Part shown: piece after piece, positions 28,757-38,394 of the stretch
Position numbering within the stretch: position 1 is the stretch's first letter
How the letters are laid out: each line of letters opens with the position of its first letter
Assembly (NCBI RefSeq): GCF_003012345.1
Contig: NZ_PVRV01000024.1
Coordinates: forward strand, 575,257 to 639,256
Source of the DNA: Phytohalomonas tamaricis
GTDB taxonomy: Bacteria; Pseudomonadota; Gammaproteobacteria; Pseudomonadales; Halomonadaceae
DNA: 64,000 bases
Reading direction: 5' to 3'
Made by a program: the position numbers and the translations under genes
The notes under the pieces: generated by a model
The model's input: only the letters and a program-made list of their open reading frames with translations
What the model was told of the DNA's origin: nothing
Database searches by the model: none

Positions 28757-30078
28757 CATCTTTGACACGCCGCCTTGATTTAGGGCTGCTACTGTCGGGG
28801 ATGTTAATCATGTTACTGCTCGCACAAGGCAGCGTTGTGCTGTTTGACTACGCGAGTCGCGATTATCTCGCCGAACGGCTGCAGGAAGATGCCGAGAGTC
28901 TTGTCGCGGCCCCGATTCGGGAAGAAGGCGAGATGCGTCTTGATCCGCTGCGCCTGCGCGCCTCCTTCAACCGGGTCTACTCCGGGCACTATTTCATCAT
29001 CGACGTTGACGACGAATTCCATCTGCGCTCCCGTTCGCTGTGGGATCATCGCCTTGATCCCGGCAATGGTCTGTCTGATCAACTGCAACGTGGTCCCCAA
29101 GGACAGTCACTGCTGGTCTGGACAGGGCATTACACACGTGGCGGACACGACTTCGTCATCACCACGGCCCTTGATTACACGCCGATCACTGAACGCCTGT
29201 CCTGGCTGCGCTGGTGCATTTGGGCGCTTGGGGGCACGCTTGCCGTAATGCTGGTGCTGGTTCAGCGGCGCGTCATCCGTCTTGGCTTGCGTCCACTCGA
29301 AAAGCTGCGCAAGGAGCTGGCCCAACTTCACGAGGGACAGCGCATGACGCTGGAAACCCGCGTTCCTGATGAAATCGCTCCTGTAGTGGAAGAACTCAAC
29401 CATCAGCTCAGCCGGATTGAGCAAGTGTTGAATCGTTCGCGCGACGGTATTGCCAACTTGGGCCATGCCCTCAAGACACCGCTTGCGGTCCTTGAAACCC
29501 TACTGGTGAGACGTGAGCTCAATAATATTCCCGAGTTTCGTGACGCGCTGCGCACCCGACTCGATGAAATCCATCGTCTGGTCGAGAGGGAGCTGCAGCG
29601 GGCACGTCTCGATACCTGTGAAGTGTCACCAGCGGCTCGTTTTCGCCCTGATTCCGATCTGCCTCCGCTGCTGGACACGCTGCGTGAAATCCATGGTCCT
29701 GCTATAAATTTTACCACCAGTGTTGAACTTAATACGCCGCTCCCCTGGGATCGTGATGAACTGCTTGAAGTCCTTGGCAACCTGCTCGACAACGCTGGCA
29801 AATGGGCAAAAAGCCAGGCGCGATTGACCCTGCTTCATGAACAGAGCCAACTGATCATGCGTGTCGATGACGATGGCCCCGGCATAGCCCCTCAGCATCG
29901 CGAAGACGTACTGCACCGCGGCACTCGCCTGGATGAACAGGTTGCCGGTCACGGTCTGGGATTGGGTATCGTCGAGCAGATCGTCACCCACCACAAAGGT
30001 CGGCTTCGTCTTGATGAGAGTCCGTTCGGTGGGCTAGCCGTCATTGTTGAAATGCCCTGGCCTTCAACAGGTGAGTAA
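28753..30078 (+). CDS. Membrane sensor histidine kinase (PhoQ/PmrB-like architecture)
   Basis: A 441-residue kinase that starts at a GTG overlapping the regulator stop (GTGA). It has one membrane helix at about 10-32, a periplasmic sensor (about 35-148) rich in acidic residues, a second helix at about 150-170, HAMP, phosphoacceptor H238 in [14 protein letters not shown], an N box ([12 protein letters not shown]) and G boxes DDGPGIAP and [13 protein letters not shown]. The acidic sensor domain and the PepSY neighbour suggest a divalent cation or envelope-stress signal, but that is inference. Confidence 0.93.
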   Translation: MTSLTRRLDLGLLLSGMLIMLLLAQGSVVLFDYASRDYLAERLQEDAESLVAAPIREEGEMRLDPLRLRASFNRVYSGHYFIIDVDDEFHLRSRSLWDHRLDPGNGLSDQLQRGPQGQSLLVWTGHYTRGGHDFVITTALDYTPITERLSWLRWCIWALGGTLAVMLVLVQRRVIRLGLRPLEKLRKELAQLHEGQRMTLETRVPDEIAPVVEELNHQLSRIEQVLNRSRDGIANLGHALKTPLAVLETLLVRRELNNIPEFRDALRTRLDEIHRLVERELQRARLDTCEVSPAARFRPDSDLPPLLDTLREIHGPAINFTTSVELNTPLPWDRDELLEVLGNLLDNAGKWAKSQARLTLLHEQSQLIMRVDDDGPGIAPQHREDVLHRGTRLDEQVAGHGLGLGIVEQIVTHHKGRLRLDESPFGGLAVIVEMPWPSTGE

Positions 30079-30126
30079 CCCATCGCTCGCTGCTTGACGC
30101 GACGAGAAAAAGCGAATCGCTAAAAC

Positions 30127-30157
30127 ACGAAGGGGGTGCCGTGGCACACCCTTTCGT
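30127..30157. terminator. Hairpin between convergent kinase and MFS-PlsC genes
   Basis: An imperfect stem, ACGAAGGGGGTGCC against GGCACACCCTTTCGT, with only a short T run. It probably serves both convergent genes. Confidence 0.5.
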
Positions 30158-30182
30158 CATCTGGCTGCTACGCCTGGAACGC

Positions 30183-32060
30183 TTACGTCAACACCTTCTC
30201 GCTTGATCCTTCTATATGGGCCTTCAGTTCCCGGACGCGCAATTCAAGCGTTTCACGCGTGGCCTGCTCAGGCGATAGAGGCACGCCGAATGTCAAACTG
30301 ACCTTGGCTCTGAGGCGCTTAGGCCAGCGTGAGAAAGGCTTTCCATCGCGCCGCGACGTCCACGAGCCCCAAAGTCCGGACAGCGCTGCAGGCACGACGG
30401 GGACAGGGTTGCGCTGCAATACCATCTCTATTCCACGGCGAAACTCATTCACTTCACCATCACGGGTCAACCGCCCCTCTGGAAAGATCATGACGACTTC
30501 ACCGTTTTCAAGCGCTTGGCCGACCTGATCGAGCGCACGACGCATCCCCACCGGATCCCGCCGTTCGGAATTGACAGGAATGGCACCCGCCATGCGAAAG
30601 AACCAGTTCATCCACGGCGAATCATAGATTGGCTTATCCATAAGAAAGCGCAACGGCCGAGAGCATGCACCCCCCAGTACCAGCGCATCCATGAAGCTGA
30701 CATGATTGCAGACCACAAGCGCGGCTCCCTCGTCTGGAATATTACGGCGCCCAGAGAGGCGAAGGCGATACCAGCAGTGAATCAACAAAAATATGATGAT
30801 ACGCATCAAAGGGCGCGGCTGACGCACCGCCATGCCGACCGCAATCATCAAGGCAATGACAGATAGGGTAACGAAGAAGGCTGTCAACGAAACGGAAAAT
30901 AACCCGAGCATGACTATGCCAAACAGCGCGGCCACGATCATGAACAGGGAATTGAGTAGATTGTTGGCTGCGATCATTCGCGCCCGTTGCTGTTCGTGAC
31001 TGCGTAGCTGGACCAGTGTGTAGAGCGGCACAATGTAGATGCCCCCGCCTACACCTATAACGACCAGATCCGCCAGCATCCACCATAGATGCGCCATATT
31101 CAGCAATTCCATGATGCTCAGCTGCGACGCGGCCAATGGTGAATGGTGGGCAAAATCCAGCCCGCCAATGGCAATCAACAGCGCGCCAATAGGGATCAGA
31201 CCAATTTCAAGTCGGCCGGCAGAAAGCCGCGCACAGATGAACGAACCAATACCGATGCCAAGGGCGAAGGCGGCAAGTAAAAGGCTAAAGGCTTCCTCGC
31301 CACCGCTTACAACATCGCGGGTCCAGATCGGCAGTTGGGTAAGATAGCAGGCCCCCAGGAACCAGAAGGCACTGATGCCAAGCAAAGCGGGAAAGATCTG
31401 CTTTGCTCGCCACGCATCACGCATGACAAGCCAGGTTTCCGATAGCGGTCGCCATGAGATTCGATCATGTTGGGTCGCGGGCGCGGACGGCACGAAATAA
31501 CTCGCGGTTAGGCCACACACGGCGATACCCACCAAGGTGATGCCGATAAGCGTGTAGCCTACACTACCTTTCATTGAAGCCAGCATGGCGGCCAACAATG
31601 TTCCCAGCAGAATGGCCAGAAAGGTGCCCATTTCGACCCAGGCATTAGCCATCACCAACTCATTGCGGGCGAGATGCTGCGGCAAGATCGCATACTTTAC
31701 CGGCCCGAATAGCGCCGATTGCGTGCCCATCATGAACAGTAATGCAAGCAACAGCCCATAGGCTTGCCACCATAGCGCCAGCGCCGCCACACTCATGGTC
31801 GCGAGCTCGAGCCACTTGAGACGACAGATCAGCTGACGCTTGTCCATATTATCAGCCAGCGTCCCGCCTAGGGCAGAGAAGAGCAGAAAAGGGAGAATGA
31901 ACAAGCCTGCAGCGAGGTTATTGATCGTTCCCGCATCCCAGCCCCTGTCTGGTACGGCAACAAAAGTGATCAGCAGCAGCAGTACATTCTTGTAAACATT
32001 ATCATTGAAGGCGCCAAAGGCCTGCGTCCAGAAGAAGGGAGCGAATCGGCGGCTTCTCAT
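30183..32060 (-). CDS. MFS transporter fused to a PlsC-type acyltransferase (Aas/LplT-like)
   Basis: A 625-residue two-part protein. Residues about 1-410 form a 12-helix MFS transporter resembling the lysophospholipid transporter LplT (FWTQAFGAFNDNVYKN, GGTLADNMDKRQLI). Residues about 430-625 form a glycerolipid acyltransferase with the catalytic NHVSFMD (HX4D) and FPEGRLTRDG motifs. Unlike E. coli Aas there is no AMP-ligase domain. The likely role is inner-membrane uptake and re-acylation of lysophospholipids. The ATG at 32060 is chosen, 11 bp after the TetR stop; the upstream frame overlaps tetR. Confidence 0.87.
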   Translation of the reverse strand: MRSRRFAPFFWTQAFGAFNDNVYKNVLLLLITFVAVPDRGWDAGTINNLAAGLFILPFLLFSALGGTLADNMDKRQLICRLKWLELATMSVAALALWWQAYGLLLALLFMMGTQSALFGPVKYAILPQHLARNELVMANAWVEMGTFLAILLGTLLAAMLASMKGSVGYTLIGITLVGIAVCGLTASYFVPSAPATQHDRISWRPLSETWLVMRDAWRAKQIFPALLGISAFWFLGACYLTQLPIWTRDVVSGGEEAFSLLLAAFALGIGIGSFICARLSAGRLEIGLIPIGALLIAIGGLDFAHHSPLAASQLSIMELLNMAHLWWMLADLVVIGVGGGIYIVPLYTLVQLRSHEQQRARMIAANNLLNSLFMIVAALFGIVMLGLFSVSLTAFFVTLSVIALMIAVGMAVRQPRPLMRIIIFLLIHCWYRLRLSGRRNIPDEGAALVVCNHVSFMDALVLGGACSRPLRFLMDKPIYDSPWMNWFFRMAGAIPVNSERRDPVGMRRALDQVGQALENGEVVMIFPEGRLTRDGEVNEFRRGIEMVLQRNPVPVVPAALSGLWGSWTSRRDGKPFSRWPKRLRAKVSLTFGVPLSPEQATRETLELRVRELKAHIEGSSEKVLT

Positions 32061-32071
32061 CAGCCATGCTC

Positions 32072-32686
32072 TCACACCCTTCCCCCCAGATGCCGCAACC
32101 CTGCCAAGGTCGTGCGCAGCAGTTGATCCAGCAGTTCGGTAACTTCCAGAGGCTGACCCTGCCAGTAACCCAGACGCTCGTTCAAGCCCAGGTGAACCAG
32201 GCCATGTACACTGCCCCACAGCGTGCGCGCCATGCGGCTGGCGTCAAGCTCGCTGAGCGTGGGCTGAATTTCCTTTAGTGTCGCCTCGACGCGAATGAAC
32301 AACCCCTCGATCATCGAATTCTGTCGCTGGTCGAGCTCCCCCTCCTGCGCGAGGGGATAATCAAATAATAGCTGCCACCGATAAGGATACTGGTGGGCAA
32401 AGTGCCAATAGGCATGGGCGAGGGCTGCAAGACGTTCATCGGGTGACTCAAGCGCCATCTCCTCGATACTACCGCGAAGCCCTTCGAGGGTCTGCAGGTT
32501 GACGTACTGGAGAAGATTGCCGAAGCTGCCGTAAAGTTTCAAAAGCGTGCTCGGTGCACAGCCAACTTCACGAGCAATCGAGCGTAACGATAGCGAGTGA
32601 ACCGGGTGCTCTTTCAGCCAGTCGTCACACGCTGTCATTACACGGGCATGCAATTCTTCCGGCACATGCTGTCGTGGACGGGCCAT
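32072..32686 (-). CDS. TetR-family transcriptional regulator
   Basis: A 204-residue regulator. The N-terminal helix-turn-helix is SLRSIAREVGCAPSTLLKLYGSFGNLLQYV (about 34-63), with TetR_C-type helices (WRLLFDYPLAQ-like and WGSVHGLVHLGLNERLG). It is directly upstream of the MFS-PlsC gene on the same strand with an 11-bp gap, so the two form an operon, and the regulator probably represses its own transcript. The ligand is unknown. Confidence 0.92.
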   Translation of the reverse strand: MARPRQHVPEELHARVMTACDDWLKEHPVHSLSLRSIAREVGCAPSTLLKLYGSFGNLLQYVNLQTLEGLRGSIEEMALESPDERLAALAHAYWHFAHQYPYRWQLLFDYPLAQEGELDQRQNSMIEGLFIRVEATLKEIQPTLSELDASRMARTLWGSVHGLVHLGLNERLGYWQGQPLEVTELLDQLLRTTLAGLRHLGGRV

Positions 32687-32851
32687 CAGTATCCTCGAAT
32701 AATTGTATTATGGTCGAACAGCGTTTTTGTACAGCATATCGAGCCCCGTTCCAAACGCAAGCGTTGCGCTCTAAAACTAAGGTGATGCCATATCTTTAAT
32801 CTAACGCTTACCCAATGTCTTGTTTCATAAGATGATCCTCAGGAATTTATC

Positions 32852-33556
32852 ATGGCTGGCCGTTTGCATATTGCTCCGTTCGACCTTCACGCCTTGCTGC
32901 CAGAGCTCGATGCAGAAGCTGGCTTGATTACAAGCCCTAACCTCGCGCCGCGTCATCGTCTCGCTATCATTCGTCATGAGGCCGGCCACTCTCGTCTCGC
33001 CCATGCCTTTTGGGGACTGACACCGAGCTGGCTCAAGGTACTTGATCACGCCCCTCACTGCGCCCGTGCCGAGTCACTCAATGAGCGGCGCATGTTTCGT
33101 GAAGCTTTTGTCGAACAGCGGGCACTGATTCCTGTTAGCGGTGTCTATATCTGGAAGACTCAGCCACGCATGAAGCAACCCTTTCTGGTGACACGCAGTG
33201 ACCGTACGCCCTTACTGCTGGCAGGTATCTGGACGCGTTATCGCCTCGACACTACCAAAGACAGTACAGGTGCATTTGACTCGACAGCATTGATCACTGT
33301 GGAGGCCAATACCCTGTTGGCACCACTCACCGATCGTTTCCCGGCGGTGATCGATGCGCAGCATGCCGAGCGGTGGCTTGCGCCAACCACCTCACTGGAA
33401 GAAGCCCAGGCAATGCTGAGTACTACACCGCTGGACCTGCTTGGCGCATTCCCGGTATCGAAACGCGTCGACAATCCTGCCTGTCAGGAATGGTCCTGTG
33501 CCCATCCGACAGGCCTGATGCAGACCATTCAATCGGCCGCTCAGCAGGACACATAA
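32852..33556 (+). CDS. SRAP (HMCES/YedK)-fold protein lacking catalytic residues
   Basis: A full-length, 234-residue member of the SRAP family, whose active members crosslink abasic sites through Cys2. The fold signatures are present: WGLTPSW (54-60), ARAES (71-75), FREAF (82-86), ALIPVSGVYIW (91-101) and LITVEAN (147-153). All four catalytic positions are altered: Cys2 is Ala (MAGR), the Asn before ARAE is Cys70, the Glu of GFYEW is Ile100, and the His of the IHDRMP motif is Thr160 (LTDRFP). No frameshift is seen. Abasic-site chemistry is therefore unlikely; single-stranded DNA binding without crosslinking is possible. The M16 protease gene follows 11 bp later. Confidence 0.88.
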   Translation: MAGRLHIAPFDLHALLPELDAEAGLITSPNLAPRHRLAIIRHEAGHSRLAHAFWGLTPSWLKVLDHAPHCARAESLNERRMFREAFVEQRALIPVSGVYIWKTQPRMKQPFLVTRSDRTPLLLAGIWTRYRLDTTKDSTGAFDSTALITVEANTLLAPLTDRFPAVIDAQHAERWLAPTTSLEEAQAMLSTTPLDLLGAFPVSKRVDNPACQEWSCAHPTGLMQTIQSAAQQDT

Positions 33557-33567
33557 TAGGAGAACCC

Positions 33568-36426
33568 ATGTCATCCCGTTTTTTGCTGCGCCCATTTAGC
33601 GGGCTGCTGGCCAGCGCCACGCTGTTTTCCAGCGTGCTTGGCCTTGCACCCGTCAATGCTTACGCTAATTCCGTCCCGTCCCACAGCCATGACAGCAGTG
33701 AGCAACGAGTGATCAAAAGTCCAAATGATCCGCGCGACTATCGCGCCCTTACACTCGACAACGGCCTTGAGGTCATTCTTGTCAGTGATCCCAAGGCCGA
33801 TAAGGCCGCAGCATCGATGAATATCGATGTCGGAAGCGCCTTTGACCCTGAAGATGTCCCAGGACTTGCGCACTTTCTTGAACACATGCTGTTTTTAGGC
33901 ACTGAGCGTTTTCCGGAACCAGGCGGCTATCAGGACTTTATCAGTCAGCATGGCGGCGATCACAATGCCTTTACCGCATCGACCGATACCAATTACTTCT
34001 TTGATATCGATCCCGAGGCACTGCCACAAGCGTTGGATCGTTTCAGTCAGTTCTTCATTGCCCCCCTATTTAATGCCGATTATGTCGATCGAGAGCGGCA
34101 TGCCGTTCACTCCGAGTACCAGGCACGCATTCGTGATGATGCACGGCGCGTCAACGACGCTATCAATCAGGTACTCAACCCCGATCACCCTTTTCATCGC
34201 TTCAGCGTCGGCAGCCTTGACACACTCAAGGACGGCGACGTACCGCTACGCCAGCGGCTGATAGATTTTTATCACCAACATTACGATGCCAACATGATGC
34301 ACCTGGCAGTGACAGGGCCACAGTCGTTGGATGAGCTTGAGACCCTGGTTCGCCAACGCTTTGCAGCAGTTCCGAACCGGCACCTCACCAAACCGACGAT
34401 TGATGTGGCAATGGCCACTGATGCCGAGTTGCCGGCCCGCCTCGACGTGAAATCGCTGCGCGAGGAACGCCAGGCCACCTTTTATTTTCCGATTCCTGAC
34501 CCAGAGCAGGATTATCGCATCAAGCCTGCTTCCTACTTGGCTAACCTGCTCGGCCATGAAGGCAAGGGCAGCTTGCTGGCGCAACTGCGCAATGCCGGAT
34601 GGGCCGATGGGCTGTCTGCCGGTACCGCTGATGCCGATGGCGAGCATGCCTTGTTTGCCGTTGATATCGACCTGACGCCTGAAGGAGCCAAACACCTCGG
34701 CGAGATTCAAGCCAGCTTGTTCGCTTACCTTGAACTCGTGCGTGACCATGGTATTGCCAAGTGGCGCTACGACGAGCAGGCGAGTCTTGATGCGCAGCAG
34801 TTCCGCTTCCAGCAGAGCACCGACCCGACTCAGCTCGTCATGCAGCTGACGTCTAATATGGCGCGCTATCCGCTTGAGGATGTCCGCTTTGCCCCGTACC
34901 GCATGGATCAGTTCGATAAAGCACTGATTCGTCGTTATCTCAGTGCATTGACGCCTGACAATCTGCTGCGTGTTTATAGCGGCCCCAGTGTGCAGGGTGG
35001 AAGAACCTCGCCGTGGTTTGCCGCGCCTTACCATGCCGAGCATATTGATCAATGGCCACAAGCCACAGCTCTCGGTGGGTTGGCCCTGCCTGATGCGAAC
35101 CCCTTCATCGCCAATGATTTTCAGGTACTCGATCTTGATGATAAGGCACCACAGCGTCTTGTCGATGAGCAGGGATTCGATCTCTGGTATCGCCCCGATA
35201 GCCACTTCGGCGTACCACGTGTCGAGTGGCGCTTCAGTCTGCAGAATCCTCATGCGGGAGATGACGTCCACCAGCTTGTGCTGACCGAGCTACTGGCCGG
35301 TTGGCTGGGTGACAGTTTGAATGCGCGTCTCTATCCCGCGCGTCTGGCGGGGCAACAGGTGAGCGCCTACGCCCACGGGCGAGGCATGACGCTTGCCTTT
35401 TCAGGCTGGCGAGATCGTCAACCCCTGGTGATCAGAGAGGTGATCGATCAGCTCAAACAGGGTGACATCGACCGAGAAACATTCGAGCGCATCAAGCTCA
35501 ATCTCAAGCAGCAGTGGCTAAACCAGCGCCAGGCAGCCCTCTATGAACAAATGAATTACACGCTGGTCAACACCCTGATCAGGCCACAGTGGCTGACCGA
35601 ACAGCAGCTTGATGCCATAGACGATCTCAGCGTCGATGATCTGCGTGCGTTCCGCCGTCAGTGGCTTGGCAACCTGCATCTACAGGCCATGGCCGTAGGC
35701 AATCTGACCGCCGCACAGGCCCAGGAAGGAGGCAACATCATTGCTGACGCGCTCAACCCTAAGGTTGCTCTGTCCGCTATCCCCGATCTGGATGTACTGC
35801 GCGTCACTGACGAGCTGCCTGCCCTCCGGCCAGTGACCGAGCGTAACGATGCCGGTGCGCTGCGCTATTTGCAGGGCAGTGATCGCTCGCTTGATGAACA
35901 AGCCCGGCTCGCCGTGATTGGACAGTTGATTCAGGCCCCGTTCTACACACAATTGCGCACTGAAGAGCAGCTTGGCTACGTGGTTTATGCACGCTACCAG
36001 CCCCTGATGGACGCACCTGGACTCGGCATGCTGATCCAGTCGCCGAGCCAGAGCAGCGAGACCCTGTTCATGCGCATGGAAGCGTTCCTGGACCAGTTCG
36101 ATAATGAAATTGATCAACTTGACGAAAAAACGCTCGCGCCTTATCGCAACGCCGTGCGTGAATCAATACTGGAACGTGATAAGCGTCTCGACCAGATGAC
36201 TGATCGCCTGTGGCGAGAACTTGCTGCCGACCGGACCAGTTTTGACCGTCAGGAGCGCTTGGCCAAGCGCGTCGATGCGCTTGATGCCGACGATATCAAG
36301 CGGGCATGGCATGACTTGCGCAAGGCACCGGAGCTCGATATCGCAGCCGACCCGGACGTACCGGCCAACACCGACCAGCGTCAGTGGGGCGAGGAACTTT
36401 CGCCATTACCCAAGGGTGACGAGTAG
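33568..36426 (+). CDS. Pitrilysin/insulinase-like M16 periplasmic zinc protease
   Basis: A 952-residue M16A enzyme. The ATG at 33568 is preceded by AGGAGA and starts a signal peptide (cleavage after VNAYA at about 36). The inverted zinc motif HFLEH is in the N-terminal domain, followed by the four-domain clam-shell architecture (HHYDANMMHLAVTG, FYTQLRTEEQLGYVVYARY). Close in length to E. coli PtrA (962). It degrades short and medium peptides in the periplasm. It is in an apparent operon with the degenerate SRAP gene; the functional link is unclear. Confidence 0.94.
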   Translation: MSSRFLLRPFSGLLASATLFSSVLGLAPVNAYANSVPSHSHDSSEQRVIKSPNDPRDYRALTLDNGLEVILVSDPKADKAAASMNIDVGSAFDPEDVPGLAHFLEHMLFLGTERFPEPGGYQDFISQHGGDHNAFTASTDTNYFFDIDPEALPQALDRFSQFFIAPLFNADYVDRERHAVHSEYQARIRDDARRVNDAINQVLNPDHPFHRFSVGSLDTLKDGDVPLRQRLIDFYHQHYDANMMHLAVTGPQSLDELETLVRQRFAAVPNRHLTKPTIDVAMATDAELPARLDVKSLREERQATFYFPIPDPEQDYRIKPASYLANLLGHEGKGSLLAQLRNAGWADGLSAGTADADGEHALFAVDIDLTPEGAKHLGEIQASLFAYLELVRDHGIAKWRYDEQASLDAQQFRFQQSTDPTQLVMQLTSNMARYPLEDVRFAPYRMDQFDKALIRRYLSALTPDNLLRVYSGPSVQGGRTSPWFAAPYHAEHIDQWPQATALGGLALPDANPFIANDFQVLDLDDKAPQRLVDEQGFDLWYRPDSHFGVPRVEWRFSLQNPHAGDDVHQLVLTELLAGWLGDSLNARLYPARLAGQQVSAYAHGRGMTLAFSGWRDRQPLVIREVIDQLKQGDIDRETFERIKLNLKQQWLNQRQAALYEQMNYTLVNTLIRPQWLTEQQLDAIDDLSVDDLRAFRRQWLGNLHLQAMAVGNLTAAQAQEGGNIIADALNPKVALSAIPDLDVLRVTDELPALRPVTERNDAGALRYLQGSDRSLDEQARLAVIGQLIQAPFYTQLRTEEQLGYVVYARYQPLMDAPGLGMLIQSPSQSSETLFMRMEAFLDQFDNEIDQLDEKTLAPYRNAVRESILERDKRLDQMTDRLWRELAADRTSFDRQERLAKRVDALDADDIKRAWHDLRKAPELDIAADPDVPANTDQRQWGEELSPLPKGDE

Positions 36427-36456
36427 CTCGCGTAAATAGCATTTAACGCTGCATAC

Positions 36457-36492
36457 AAGACGCCCCCGGCCTTGGCCGGGGGCGTCTTTTTT
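36457..36492 (+). terminator. Strong terminator after the M16 protease
   Basis: GACGCCCCCGGCC pairs with GGCCGGGGGCGTC around a 2-nt junction, followed by TTTTTT. Confidence 0.95.
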
Positions 36493-36532
36493 AGCGCACT
36501 GACATCACGCCCGCGAAGATACGGACAATAAA

Positions 36533-37990
36533 CTATTCAAATGCCTGCGCTGGCATCATTGCTTCCACGTACATGACCAGCTCTTCGAGAATTTGCCGCT
36601 GCCGGTCGTCCAGTGCCACCTGGTTCAGACGCTCAATCTCACGGGCAAAGCCTTGCAGCGTCAGCGAAGAGGTCTGAGAGGAATTGATCCGCTCCCAGCG
36701 GTATTCATCCCACTGGTGCCGCTCCTCACTGGAGAGCGTGTCGGGATAACTGCGCGCCCGATAGCGAAACAGCATATCTTCCAGACGAGAATCCTGAAAT
36801 GCCGGTCTGAGTTCCGCCAGTGCATCAGGCTCAGCCTGACGTACCTCGGCCATGGCCCGCTTGTCAGCCGATGAGAAGAACCCTCCCGAATAGAGCATCA
36901 TATCGGGGTCGGCCACGCCGGCTGGCGGCTCGGTCGCAAAGGCCTCAGCGGCCTTGACGGCAACATCACTGCGCGCCGCCAGCATTTGCCAGTGCCGCTC
37001 AGCCTGCGCCCGATCAAGGGATAACCGCTCGGCCGCCCGCTCGTCCACGGCTTTGATGGGCAGTAGCACGGGGCTGCGATTGATGTGTAATATTTTGAGC
37101 GGAATGCGTGTTTCGCCCTCACTCAACTCATCGGTACTGGCGAATACTCGCGCCCGAATCGCCTCGGCATCAAGCTCGAACAGCGGCGTCGGATCGACGG
37201 AAAGATCGTAGACAATAATACCGTTGGGATTTTTGGGGTGTTTGGCCAACGGTACGATCAATGCACTACAGCCACGCGCTGCCGGGTAACGGCGTGAAAT
37301 ATGCAGCATCGGCTTACGCGCGGCAATATCAAGCAGCCCGAGCACAACATGCTTGTCGCGCAGGCTCAACAGATAATCAAAAAGCTTCGTATTCTTCGCT
37401 CGCAGCAGCCGTGCCATGGCAATAGTGGCACGTACATCGGATAGGGCATCGTGGGCCCCGGCATGTTCGATGCCATTGGCCGCAGTGAGATGTTCGAGCT
37501 TGAAGCTTGGCACGCCGGGTTTCTGATCACCGTCGCGCAGCGGCCACTCAATACCATCAGGGCGCAGCGCATAGAACGTGCGCACAGCATCAATCAAGTC
37601 CCAGCGCGAGTTACCGTTCTGCCATTCACGGCCATAAGGGTCGAGAAAGTTACGATAAAAAAGATGGCGCGACACCTCATCATCGAAACGCAGCGTGTTA
37701 TAGCCCAGCGAGCACGTATTCGATACGCACATCATTTCATGGATAGCGCCGGCGAACTCGGCCTCAGGTATCCCTCGTCGTGACGCGAGCTGAGGAGTGA
37801 TGCCGGTCAGCAGGCACGCTTGCGGATGGGGGAGATAATCATCGGCCTGGCGGCAATAGATAACCTGCGGCTCACCAATTTCGTTGAACGCCTCATCCGT
37901 ACGGATCGCAGCGAACTGGGAAGGCCGGTCACGGCGCGGATCGGCACCGAACGTTTCGTAATCATGAAAAAGAAAGCTGGGCTGTTCCAA
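36533..37990 (-). CDS. sbcB: Exodeoxyribonuclease I
   Basis: Processive 3'-5' single-strand DNA exonuclease used in recombination and mismatch repair. The 485 residues include the DEDD motif start FLFHDYETFGADP, RFDDEVSRHLFYRNF and EHAGAHDALSDVRATI, followed by the SH3-like and helical ExoI domains. The start must be the TTG at 37990, since an in-frame TGA lies three codons upstream and the first ATG is downstream of the catalytic motif. Convergent with the M16 protease. Confidence 0.95.
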   Translation of the reverse strand: MEQPSFLFHDYETFGADPRRDRPSQFAAIRTDEAFNEIGEPQVIYCRQADDYLPHPQACLLTGITPQLASRRGIPEAEFAGAIHEMMCVSNTCSLGYNTLRFDDEVSRHLFYRNFLDPYGREWQNGNSRWDLIDAVRTFYALRPDGIEWPLRDGDQKPGVPSFKLEHLTAANGIEHAGAHDALSDVRATIAMARLLRAKNTKLFDYLLSLRDKHVVLGLLDIAARKPMLHISRRYPAARGCSALIVPLAKHPKNPNGIIVYDLSVDPTPLFELDAEAIRARVFASTDELSEGETRIPLKILHINRSPVLLPIKAVDERAAERLSLDRAQAERHWQMLAARSDVAVKAAEAFATEPPAGVADPDMMLYSGGFFSSADKRAMAEVRQAEPDALAELRPAFQDSRLEDMLFRYRARSYPDTLSSEERHQWDEYRWERINSSQTSSLTLQGFAREIERLNQVALDDRQRQILEELVMYVEAMMPAQAFE

Positions 37991-38139
37991 AAGTGGTCAT
38001 CCCGTTTATCGGCAATATCAACAAGGTAGATGGCAAACGCCATAGCTAGCGTGAAAACGCCAAGAGAACGTCTGAAACGTGCAGGGACGGTAGTCACTCC
38101 ACCGTCGCGTGGCGCGTTCGAGCCTGAGCCCGAACGCTA

Positions 38140-38394
38140 TTACCCGCGATTGGGCAGGGTTACATTCAATTCAAGCACAGAGCAGTCATCTTCGCTGTCG
38201 AGCGAGATGCTGATCGCATCCTGCTCTACCTCGACATAACGTCTGATCACCTCCAGCAACTCTCGCTCAAGCATAGGCATGTAGTCCGGCTGACCTCGTT
38301 GGCCGCGTTGGTGCGCCACGATGATCTGTAGGCGCTCCTTGGCAACTGAGGCGGACTTCTTGCGCTCCCGTTTGAGGAAATCGAGTAGTTTCAC
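38140..38394 (-). CDS. minE: Cell division topological specificity factor MinE
   Basis: Drives MinCD pole-to-pole oscillation. The 84 residues start with an amphipathic MTS-like helix ([30 protein letters not shown]) and contain the MinD-binding and beta-sheet dimerisation parts. It overlaps minD by 4 bp (ATGA). Confidence 0.97.
   Translation of the reverse strand: MKLLDFLKRERKKSASVAKERLQIIVAHQRGQRGQPDYMPMLERELLEVIRRYVEVEQDAISISLDSEDDCSVLELNVTLPNRG

Noticed and set aside
34246..35271. 341-codon frame antisense to the M16 protease
   Set aside because: It runs opposite to a clearly coding gene and shows no domain, so it is a shadow.
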